NCBI RefSeq assembly: GCF_030272615.1
Contig: NC_081410.1
Coordinates: forward strand, 290,469,957-290,533,956
Direction: 5' to 3'
DNA: 64,000 nucleotides
DNA from: Cryptomeria japonica
Lineage: Eukaryota; Streptophyta; Pinopsida; Cupressales; Cupressaceae
The notes beneath the pieces are model-generated. The model made no database searches, had not been told where the DNA came from, and saw only the letters and a program-made list of their open reading frames with translations. The position numbers were made by a program, and so were the translations under genes. Of the stretch, positions 45,570 to 56,219 are shown in pieces (position 1 is the first letter of the stretch; every line of letters begins with the position of its first letter).

Positions 45570-46749
45570 TGTTGGAATCAAGGAACACTAAGAGAGGGGG
45601 GTGAATCAATGTTCTACCGGTTAACATCTTTTTAGATTTAATTTTAAACCACCGGAAGCATAAGCATGAAACTGAAATGTAGAAACACTATACAACCAAC
45701 CACAAAATAATTACACCAAGATTGTGATGTGGAAACCCAAATGGGAAAACCACAGTGGGATTTGAACCCACAATATTATTTCACCATGGCCAGTAGTAAA
45801 ACAATATTACAAAAGGGGAATGCACTTGCATTCAGGCACACTGCCTAGAGCTCATTGCTCAATACAAAAAATAGGGCTACAACTCTGAAGGAAGGCACAT
45901 TGCCTTATAGCTATTTACAAAATATTACAATAAGAAATGAACTGGTAAATAGCATTTGAATATGCCAGGAATCAGTTCCAGTTAAGTGCAAATGATCTGT
46001 TGTCACTAATCTGCTTGTCTGCTCTACTCTATTTTGCTCACTGGATCAGCTGAGATCAAAATGGTGTAAGTGAAACTACACTCAAACATTATAAAAAGGT
46101 TTTCCACATCTTCATCATACCCAAAAGTTATTAACCAAATCTCTCTTATATATCCGCATACACTAAAATCAATTTCCTTCATGTGGACTTCATGAGATAG
46201 GAAAATATGAAATGTGTAGCTGCAAGTCAGCTTCAATCCTTATCAAAACTTTGCACTAGACCTAAAACACATGATCACATGCTTACTATAGATCTTACCA
46301 ATCACCTCAAACACATTACCAATCACCAGAATCACTGGAATTAACCGAGAGAATCTAGATACATGCTACATCAACAAATATGAATAATAACCTTCTTTTT
46401 TGTTCTACCAGATACCAAATCTTCAATCACGTGCCAAAATCAATATCGGAGGGTTAATTGGTATGATTATTATTTCCAAATACTTTACCAATCAATTCTG
46501 ATCACCGAACACAAAATCTACTTCACCGCAAGTAAGATCAACCTTAGGAACTGTAAACAGAGTGTTACTGGGTAGATTGGTTACAAAAGACATACTCCAG
46601 ATCACCGGTTAACCAAATCTTCATACCAGATCAAGGCAACTGACGGAGTTGCCATCAATGACAACTCCTAAGAACCTACATGTATCGAGCATCACCAATC
46701 TTCACTGGAGCATCATCGGAGCATCAAATTCCAAAAAGTTCTACTAACA
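45570..46749 (-). repeat. NX-a 5' LTR
   Basis: The plus strand starts TGTTGGAATCAAGG; GAGAGGGGGGTGAATCAATG near 45590 is the copia end motif. Hairpins: GAATGCA ct TGCATTC at 45818-45833 and AGGCA cac TGCCT at 45834-45846. GTTGCCATCAATGACAAC near 46660 marks the outer end. The right boundary (CTAACA at 46749) is a guess because no second LTR is in the window. Confidence 0.72.
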
Positions 46750-46944
46750 TATTCTAAATTTAATAGATTTATTTTTAGTTGCTAATTACTTTATTGCTAT
46801 TTAATATATTTTTTTAAAATAAAAAATTATGAATAATTTATTATTCATAGATATTTTTAAAAATTAAAAATAAATAATAGTTAATTAAGTTATTAAAAAA
46901 TAATTAATCTAAAATTTAATTTATGAATAATTTATTTTTAAATA
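46750..46944. other. AT-rich flank between NX-a and LINE-2
   Basis: Almost pure A/T with TTTATTATTCATAG-like runs. It is probably the old genomic sequence into which both elements inserted. No feature seen. Confidence 0.5.
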
Positions 46945-47777
46945 TATATATATTTTTTTTGATCGGTAAGAGGCCGTAGCCAAAAAAAAATTATTAATGA
47001 AAATTAATTTTTTACATCACTCCACTCGTGCGGGCATCGGTAGGAAAGAGTGGAGGTGAGAAAACCTCCGGCCTTGCTCGGGACTGTAGTCTAGATAGTT
47101 TCTACATCTAATTACAATAAGCATAGATTCAGAATAATACAATAACACACCAGGCTAGGGTGAGCAAGTGGGAAGATATTTTCTTCCCTTATAGGCCCAT
47201 ATTACTATTTTTCAATTGTCATTGTTCTCCTTGTGCTTTGTTTAAGAGTTTGAGCCTTGATTGCATGTAGTCTTTTGTCATTTTAGCATCTTTCCTCCTA
47301 TCATTTGTTCAAGATGGCCCTACCCTCCTGCGTGGTTAGTTTTCAAAACACTTGCCCAGATTATTAGTCACATGTAGTATTCCAATGTGATTTGACATCC
47401 ATGTTTGATGTTTCTAAATTCTTAACCTCATATTTTTGAAATTATAAAGTCATCAATATGGCATATTCATAAACAGAGTTTCTAGATAATTTCCATTTTG
47501 AGAAGTGATCATCCATAGTTATGAATCACCTGTTTACCACCTTTTGCTTATATACCCGGATGCTATCTCTAAAAAAGGATGATATCTAGGATACAAAGGG
47601 GGTAAATGGGACTTCTATCTTGCCTGAGTCCAGCTGAGGGTAATAGAGGTAGATGAGTTTTATGGCTAAACCACATATTACCCACAGTCTGTGGATTGTC
47701 AGATAACCATTCAATAGAAAGGTCATCAACAAGTATGAAATGAGGGATTTTATTTTACCGAAATGGTGCACCTGTTG
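46945..47777 (-). other. LINE-2 3' untranslated region and A-tail
   Basis: Near the end the minus strand carries CCTCCACTCTTTCC, GGCTACGGCCTCTTACCGATC and poly(A). A related end (CCCTTTACCGAT plus A run) is at 55937. No ORF is credible here. Confidence 0.65.
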
Positions 47778-49250
47778 AATCGAAGAAACCTATCAATATT
47801 TTATTGATAAGATGATTTAGCGGAAAGACTTGGTCATTGATGAACTTCAAAAGTAGGTTATCGCAAGTGATATTTTCATCGATAGAAGGTTATTGAAGAA
47901 ACCAAGGGAAGTTCCATCAATGAAGAAAGGCTACTGAAGAAAATGTAGAATCAGTACGACATGTAATGAAATCACTGAAGGAGATAGATCTTCTGAAAAG
48001 ATGAGATCGAAAGGACTGTTCGAGAGAAGAAGGGTGTCGAAGAGATACAAAAGTTATTGGCTGACACAGACAGTTTCATCAAAAGATAAAAGGTCGATAA
48101 AACATAAGAGAGTTTCATCAATATAAAAAGGGTATCGAGGGAAAGGGGACAATGATGAACCTAAGAGGGGCTCATCGAAAGAATAGATTCCATCAAAAGA
48201 GGATATCGAAGAAAGCAGAGACGGTTTTCATCGACAGGAAAAGGCTTCTGAGGAAATAATGCCATCGGCGCAACACGAAGGAGACTTACCGAAAGAAGTG
48301 TTCTTATCAAAAAAAGATATCAATAATAATATGAGTGTTGAGGAGGCTAAAAGGTATGTTACTGATGAATGTGGTTTTATCGATGCAACTTTATCAAGGA
48401 AAATTACTAATGAGCTCATCGATGAAAGATGATAGGGAAGATAATCAACAAAAGACAAATGGCCTCGATGAAACAATAGACCCATTCATCGAAGGAGTGA
48501 AGTGATGGCAATAGAAAAAGTGATTCGATGGGAGGATAATAGAAGTTACCGAAGCCCAAGGTTTCTTCGACATAGGACCCAACGATGTCTCATCAAAAAA
48601 AGGGAATCGAAGAAACCTATCGGTGTTTCACCGATAAGATGATTTATCAAATAGACTTGGGCCTTGATGAACTTCAAAAGGGACTTATCAAAAGAAATGT
48701 TTTCATCAATAGAAGGTATATCGATGAAACCAAAGGAGGTTCCATCGATGAAGTATCAAAATTTGTAGGATATGCAATGAGTAAAACGAAGAAGATAGTT
48801 CTTTCGAAATGATGAAATTGAAGAAACTGGGGAAGGTTTCATTGATAGGACCATTCGAGAAAGGAGGGTATCGTACCATCGATAAAAGATATCGATGAAG
48901 GTGGAGATGGTTTTCATCGACGGGAGAAGGTATTAAAGGGTCATCGAAAGAAACGATCACATAAAAAGAATAAGGTCGATTAGACAAAAGGCAGTTTCAT
49001 CGATAAAAGATATCGATAAGGAAATAGGTTTCAAGGAGTCTAAAAGGCATGTTTCTGATATGCGTTATTTCACCGATACAACTTTATTGGTGGAAGAAGT
49101 ATTCAGTGAGACAATAGATCCATTCATCGACGGGGCATTGATATTGATGGAAGAAGTATATCGATGGAAAAATAAAGGAGGTCATCAAAGCCCAAGGTTT
49201 CATCGACATAAAACCCGATGGATATCAGATAGGAAGTGGTGAGGAGACAC
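47778..49250. repeat. Hairpin-rich ATCGA repeat block, tandemly duplicated
   Basis: Two imperfect copies with an offset of 827 bp (starts AATCGAAGAAACCTATC at 47778 and 48605). Both are crowded with TTCATCGA, ATCGAT and TCGATGAAA. Strong stems include TATCAAT/ATTGATA at 47791-47809, TATCGGTG/CACCGATA at 48618-48636 and CATCGATA/TATCGATG around AAAGA near 48880-48900. No protein-coding signal. It lies between the LINE-2 RNase H and its 3' end. Confidence 0.78.
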
Positions 49251-49517
49251 CCCTAGCAACCGAAAATAGTATATCTATGAGTGAAGGAAATACATGATCA
49301 AAGTGATATTTGAAACAAAGGTGTTAGTTAATGGGTTATGTTGAGAAGCCAATATTTAAACTGAATGTTTGTTTAAGTATCTATACGAAAATAAAGGGGG
49401 TGGGAAGAGGAATAAATAAGGGGTTAAAACAAAGTCTGGGCAAGAGAAACAAAATGGAATGAAAGGAGGAACATGCTAATTGACAACTTAGGACACGAAA
49501 AACAAAAGATTGATGCC

Positions 49518-52500
49518 TTAAGGTGGCACAAATAGGAGATTGATGCCATCAGCTCCCAAATTGGCCAACTCATCCACTCTTTTATTGCTCTCCCTATAAA
49601 TATGATTGGTTGTGAACCTATCAAAATCTCTACATAGGTCAAGAGCTTTTGACAGCAAAGTATTTATTCTCTAATTAGGCATACTACCTTTCCTTAGAGC
49701 ATTGACAATTATAGCCGAATCTCCTTCAATTTCCATGTTCTTAACTCCTAGTTTCTTGCATAAATGCACACCCTCAACTAGGGCCATTAGTTCTGCCCAA
49801 TTGTTGGTGTTGATGCCAACTGGAGAGGCAAGGGTTGCTAGTTCCTTGTGTTCCTAATTATGAACAACACATCCTATCCTTGCTTGCCCTGGGTTGCCAC
49901 AAGATGCCCCATCAAACTTTAGCTTCATCCAACCTTTGCCTAGGGGCTGCCATCTGCATGCATCCCTTGATCGAAGACTTGCAATAGGACCAACACCTAC
50001 ATAGGGAGGATAGGATAAGCCTTCCCAATGTTTTTTCATTTTTTGATCCCAATAAGTGATAGAGGCATTCTTCAATGTGCCTAATGACAGCCGGTTGTTC
50101 ATGAGCTCAGTGATAGCTGACTCTATCCTGTTAATGATTCTGGGCACCTCTAGCTTTTCATTCTTAAAGAGACATCTATTTCTCTCCTTCCATAGTTCCC
50201 ACATTATGGAAGAGGGAAGAGATATCCATAAACCTTCAAAGAGATAGCCATGCCTAAGGAGGGTCCATGCCTTGAGCATTCCAAAGATGGTGTGGGGGAA
50301 GGCTGCAGACCATTCAAGTTTGTTGGTGAACCAAATCCAACATTTGTGAGCAAAGGGGCAGTGAAAGAGGATATTATTAGTGTCTTCATCATTTGCCTCA
50401 CAAAGAGGACATTTGCAAGGGCCCTCATATGCCATTCTTCTAAATTTGTCCACAGTTAAGAGCTTTTTCTGAATCGCAAGCCAGGAGAAGATACCTACCT
50501 TAGGCAGACAGTATTTATCCCAGCAAAGTTTCAAGGGAAGCTCAGTCATAGGTCTTATGAATGATTTGGAGATGAGAGAGTACCCATCCTTGGAGTTGTA
50601 TTCTCCTCTTAGGGAGACATCCCAGATGAGCTTATCCTCATTATGACCTAAGGTAATGTTCCTTGATTTGAGAATCACCATAAGTTTTTGTTTATCCCTT
50701 ACCAGGATATCCTCATCTTCCCTCTCGATCCACTACCAACTGGCCCCATCTGCTGAAGGGGAGATATAGTTGTTTAACAGGGGTCCTCTATGTGATTCAA
50801 GGAGGATACGAGTAGAACCAAAGTCATGGATATTATCAATAGCCTTATATCCGCCCCAAGAATCTGACCAGAAAAGAGCTTTATCCCCAAACCCCAGGTT
50901 CCAAGTAAGTCTGTCAAAGATAATCCTCCTGCAATCTAACATAAAATTCCATAGGCAGGATCCTCTGGGAGGGTTGGTTTCTCTGAAGATTTGGATAGGA
51001 TTCCCTCCATTAAGGTATTTGTGGTGTAGAAAGCGAGCCCAATTGAGGTGGCGGGTTCTGAACATCCTCCAGACCAACTTGGCACCCAAGGCTTTGCCCT
51101 GATCGTGAAGGTTTTTAATGCCAACTCCTCCTTCTTCTTTAGGTTTGTATATGTTGTCCTAGGATATGAATGATATTTTACGATTGTCATTAGCACCTTG
51201 CCAAAAGAAAGTCCTGAGATGCTTATTGAGATCTACAAGTTTAGAAGAAGATAAATGTTGACAAGAGAGCTGGTAAATGGGCATAGCTAACAAGACCGAT
51301 CTAACCAAGGTTGCCCTACCTGCAGATGAGAGTCATTTTCCTTTCCAAGTGTTAATCTTGGACTTGATTTTATCCACCAAGTTTTCCCATAATTTTGAGG
51401 GTCTTCTACCCTTATCAAGGGGAATGCCTAGGTATTTGCAAGGAAGGGTTCCTTCACTAATCTCCAAGACATTGCTGATAACTTTTCCTAAGGAGGGGTC
51501 TATGTTGAACATAAAAACTGCAAACTTGGCCAGATTCACCTCTTGACCCGAGGCTAGCATATAGGAATTAAGGATGCCTTTGAAGGCTCTCACTTCCTTT
51601 ACACTTCCCTGCCCAAAAAGCATCATGTCATCGACAAATTGCTGGTGCATAAAGGGAGGGAGGCCATTGGTAATAGGGATTCCTTGGATCCCACCTTCCT
51701 CTTTGGCCTTAGAGATAGATCTACCTAGGGCTTCAGCCATGATGATGAAGAGGAAGGGAGACATAGGATCTCCTTGCCTGAGCCCTCTTAAGCTGCTGAA
51801 GAAACCTTTCAAGGAACCATTAACCAAGACTGAGAATTTGGGGTGGATATACATTCAAAGATTAGGTTGATCCAGGATTTAGAAAATCCAAAGGCCTCCA
51901 AGCATTTGCATAGGAAGCACCAGTCAACTTTGTCGTAAGCTTTGCTTATGTCTAATTTGACTAGCATACTTGGAGCCCTTTTGAGCTGGACCAAATGAAT
52001 GGCCTCTTGGGCTATAATAACCCCATTAGAGATTGATCTATCTGATAAGAAGCTGGTTTGTTCTTCACTAATGATAATCGGGAGAAGATGCCGGAGTCTG
52101 GCTGCTAGAGTTTTGGTTAAGAGTTTGTACAGAGTGTTGCAAAGGGCTGTTGGTCTGAAGTCATTAAAACTTTCACGATTCTCTTTTTTGGGGATGAGAT
52201 CTAAGAAGGTATTGTTTATTTCTTTGAGAATCTTACCAGAGTTCCTAATACCTTCTAAGGCATCCGTGATCTCTCTCCCCATAAAACCCCAACATTTTTG
52301 GAAAAATCTAGTGGGGAAGCCATCCAGACCCAAGGCCTTGTTGGGATTCATCTTCATAAGGACATATTTAACCTCCTCCTCAGAGAATTTCTTTGACAGG
52401 ATTTTTTGTGGTCATCGTTAATGAGTTTTGGAAGATTCTTGATAATATTGAGTTGGCCTCTAAGGTTGGAGCCTTCAATATTGTTTAAGATTTTATCAAA

Positions 52501-53714
52501 AGACCTTGCTGCCTCGGAGGCAACATCATCCGGTTCAGACAGGATGGAACCCTAGCAATTCTTAATTTTAGAAATTCGATTGACCCATCGCCTCTGGTTA
52601 GTACTATTGTGGAAAAACTTAGTATTTTGGTCCCCATCACTCAACCAAGTCTTCGTCGATTTTTGTTTCCAAAAGATCTCTTCATTTGAGAGTGTCTTTT
52701 CATACTCAGAGAGTAGAGCCTTTTCTTTGAGGAAGAGATGTTCATCCATCCCCTTCTTAAGAACCTCAATGTTAACATTCTTAAGGTCATTTTCTATTAG
52801 GAGTTTTTATCAAAAATATTTCCAAAATTAGTCCTGTTCCATTCTAAGAGCTTCCTTTTGATAATCTTTAACTTGCTTGTGATAATAAACATCTTTGAAC
52901 CAGAGAAAATAGAGCTGCTCCACCAGTTCTCAATTAATTTTAAAAAGTTATCATCTCTGAACCACATGTTCTCAAATTTGAAGGGACATTTTTTAGGGTA
53001 GTGGTCAAATAATATGATTAGTTGGAGTGGGAAATGGTCAGATCCTGCTAAAGGGAGGGTTTCTACATTCAGGGTAAAGTTAAGCTTTGAGAGCCCTCCA
53101 TGGATAAAGAACCTATCTAGTTTCTCAGCAATGTTACAGAAACCAAGTCTTCTGTTGTTCAAGGTGAAGGCATTATCTACCATTTGGATTTCTAACAGGG
53201 AGTTCCTATTGATCCAATGATTGAAATCTACAACCACTGGAGGAAGTTTGTTGCTACCTCCTCTTTTGTCTACTACCTTGGTGATAGCATTGAAATCTCC
53301 CCCAATGATGCATACATCATTTGGGAAACTTCTGAGGAAAGACTCTGGTTCCACTCATACCCTAGCCTTATCCCTATTTTGGATAGGACTATAAACGTTA
53401 ATCAATTTGAATCTTAGGTTATTTTTATAACTTACTACTTCTCCTCCCATTCAATTTTTCTTAATCTCTAAAGGTCTAAAAGAGATGAATCTAGAGTCCC
53501 AGATGATGGCTAAGCCCCTTGAGGCCCCTGTAGCAAGGGAATGCTTTAGTTGTCTAACACCTAGTTTTTTCTCAAAGAGGGCTATATCAGAGGAGTTCAT
53601 TTTGGTTTCTTGGATTAACATTATATTTGGTTTAGAATTAGAGATGCATCACTTTAATATGCATTGTTTGTTAGAGGCATTCAGACCCCTAACATTCCAT
53701 GTAATTATTTTCAT
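49518..53714 (-). pseudogene. LINE-2 ORF2: AP endonuclease, RT, zinc-binding domain, RNase H
   Basis: Start MKIITWNVRGLN at 53714. Endonuclease: IMLIQETKM, IIGGDFNAITKVVDKRGG, LDRFF, GSDHFPLQ. RT: KALGLDGFPTRFFQKCW, LIPKKENRESFNDFRP, LVKLDISKAYDKVDW, RGLRQGDPMSPFLFIIM and the intact active site QQFVDDMMLFG (about 51620). Thumb and connection: GRATLVRSVLLAM-like, then KHLRTFFWQGAND and GDKALFWSDSWGG. Zinc domain: CPLCEANDEDTNNILFHC. RNase H: MKLKFDGASCGNPG, NNWAELMAL, IEGDSAIIVNAL, RVDELANLGAD, with catalytic acids present. It ends at a TAA at 49518-49520. At least four frameshifts (53-50.9 kb) and several stops make it inactive. Confidence 0.9.
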
Positions 53715-55640
53715 GGCTCTGTGGGGAGGAACTTCCCCTCCCTACATTAAAAAGAGTAGATATTTTATACTGACCCTTGGCTTCTCCATCCTTTGATCTT
53801 AGATCAGAAAGGGATCTCCTACCTCTTCTCTTACTGTGTTTAGCATAGTCAAGAGAGTCTTTGCTTCTATCAGAGTTGACAATGATTTTAATTTCCCTAG
53901 CCACTTGATCATTCTCAGATTCTACAATTGGATCAGAAACAACCTTTAGAGATGGAGGGAAAATGTCTGCCTCCTCAAAGCCCTCCATACTTGAGACTAG
54001 AGAGATTGGTTGACCCTACAGGGATGCCAATCCTAGATCTGGGGAAAGCCTATCCAGCTCTACTGATTGCTTAGAGGCAATTTGTTCCATTAAAGGGGGA
54101 GACCCCAAGGAACTTAACCTCTTTGATGGAATGAGAGAGATAGATGATGACAAATTTGTCAGGCCGAGCTACTCTTTCTGCTGGTTAACCTCATTGATTT
54201 CACCATCTTCCAGATCTCGATCCCCCATAAGAGAGACAACTATAGGTGAATTTATAGTTAGTAGTGAAGGAAGAGGGGAGAGAGGGGGCTTAACAGGGGA
54301 GCTATGAGGATATAGGTTAGAGGTAAGATGATTAGGGTTAATATTAGTCTTATAGCCCTCTACGGTAAAACCCCCTCCTTCCACAAATCTGAATGGAGCA
54401 CCATTAGACTTGAGCAATGATACAGGGAAAGGATTCTTGGAGGGGATCTTCCTTGGCATAGAATCTTCGAAGGGACCATTATAAAAGGGTAATTCTAGGG
54501 TTAAATAAGATTTATCACATTTCAGAGTTATAGGCTCTAAAGATTTAATGTTAATATTCATTTTAATGATTAAGAGCTGGTTAAAGAAGCTTAGGGCTGA
54601 TTTTTTGACTTCTACAAATTTACCTATTTTGTTGCTTATTATTCTTAAAAAGTCATTATTGCACAATTCTACAGGGAATTTATCAAGTGAAATTGCTCTA
54701 TTAACCATGCAGGATTTGAATTGAGATGGGAGAAAGAGAGGTTGCCATTCCCAGCAATCAAACCCTAGACCTTTAAATTTTAATATATCTTCATTAAGAA
54801 ATGAATTTCTAAGATTCTTATTACCACATTCAATAGCTAAGAATTATCAGGAAGGATGTCAATTCTTACCTGGTTATTGAAGGAGGATGACACCCAGTTA
54901 GCAATTTGTTCCGACGGGATCCCCCAACCTTTCCATCGAGCAAAGATCATTCTATTGCTGCAATGCATTTGATATCAAGCCTGAGTATAATTATCAATTT
55001 CAATGACAAACCTGTTAGGAGAAGCTGGGGAATTTGAAGGTAGATCCGACTTGGGGTGCATAATTTCCTTAGAATTGTGATGGTCCGAGGTTTCCATCTC
55101 CTCTGATTTTGGGTTATATCCTTCCTTGCACAGATGTTGGACCACTGACTTTGAGCTTATCATGGTGGGTTTTCTTAACCCTAATTTTATTCTATTTGCC
55201 CTTGATGCAACATCGTGCTGGGCTTGAGAGAATCTCTCCACACGAATGTATGGCGAATATGAATCACTGCCTTTGTTAGGGTAACAATTATCCAGAGAAG
55301 CCTTCGGGATGGTAAGAAAATCCTCTCTCTGTTGTGATAAAGGACTTTCCTGTCTCTTTAATGGTGCCCTAGGGTTCTGTTGTGTCCTTCTCCAAGCTAG
55401 GTTAGCTATCATAGTGGAGGAAGATGCCAATTCACCTAAATTTCTCTGGCTGGATGGGGGGCACCTTGGAACCCCGACAACCCTTTTGCATATATCATTA
55501 AGCTGTAAATTAATCAAATTTGCTCCTGTAGTGCATGATTGAGAAGAATTCACAGGTGCAATTTGGTTTGAGGTGCCCACAACATTTTTATGGACCTTAT
55601 GTAAATTTGTTCTGCTATGCCAATCGCCATTATTCCTCCC
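53689..55640 (-). pseudogene. LINE-2 ORF1
   Basis: A Ser/Pro/Asn-rich N-terminal region (55580-54975) is followed by a folded region with RWKGWGIPSEQIANWVSSSF (about 54950-54890), FKGLGFDCWEWQPLFLPSQF and DKFPVELCNNDFLRIISNKI (54720-54600), which fits the DUF4283-type part of plant L1 ORF1. A disordered C-terminus follows and ends at 53689, overlapping the ORF2 start by 26 bases. I see no CCHC knuckle. The true start is unclear; the frame reads back to about 55640 without an ATG. Confidence 0.7.
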
Positions 55641-55650
55641 CTACTTTCGA

Positions 55651-55934
55651 GGATGTTTCAAGGGTATTGCAGAAATGAATCTATTTTTTGCATAGACATC
55701 TGTTGTTCACATTTTCGCATAGACATCTATTGTTCACTCTACACAATTCATAACTCCTTAAGATTTTTTGTTTTTTTACATCTGCCATAATTTAATATAA
55801 TTTTATTTAATATATAATTTTTTAACATTGAAATTTTTAATATTAATTTAAACTTTATTTATATAGTTTAAACCTATTAATTTATTTTTAAAACTTAAAA
55901 ATAAAATAATACAATAACTATTATAATAGTAGTA
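55651..55934. other. AT-rich spacer with a 21-bp direct repeat
   Basis: GCATAGACATCT followed by NTTGTTCAC occurs at 55690-55710 and 55717-55737 (offset 27 bp). The rest is A/T-rich with no ORF. Confidence 0.6.
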
Positions 55935-56219
55935 ATTTTTTTTTATCGGTAAAGGGCTTACAGTTGAATTGTATTATAATATTCAAAAGTTTACATCATA
56001 CAAAATGATCCTTCTTAGATCTCATCAGAGCATCTATTTATCAAAATAAAGATATGTTTTTGTCTCTGATGCTAATCCCTGAAACCCAAAATAGGGATAA
56101 AATACATAGCAAAACTATTGTCTCTATTGCTACTCAAAAATAGAGATATTTTTCTAGTATATACTTCTCATACATAATTTTTGAATATTATATCTATCAT
56201 CCTCTACAAAGGTCAATCC

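Larger units (their letters stand above)
44279..46749 (-). mobile_element. NX-a, right part: gag-like ORF and 5' LTR
   Basis: It continues NX-a on the other side of Copia-B. The knuckle region ends GPVNKSDEKGKVKVEEI, matching GNGGSNEKGKEKVNEI in NX-b, and the primer site and LTR follow in the same order as in NX-b. Confidence 0.8.
46945..55650 (-). mobile_element. LINE-2: L1-type non-LTR element with ORF1, ORF2 and a long 3' region
   Basis: ORF1 (55640-53689), ORF2 (53714-49518), then about 2.5 kb to a 3' end that reads GGCCTCTTACCGATC followed by an A run on the minus strand (plus-strand T run at 46942-46950). The 3' region holds the hairpin block. That the whole 49500-46945 stretch belongs to the LINE is an inference; the block could be a separate insertion. 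No target duplication could be resolved in the AT-rich flanks. Confidence 0.75.

Noticed and set aside
51999-52421. Open frame of 140 codons on the plus strand, and similar ones at 3584-3979 and 32546-32872
   Set aside because: These lie opposite clear RT, Gag and endonuclease motifs and carry none themselves.
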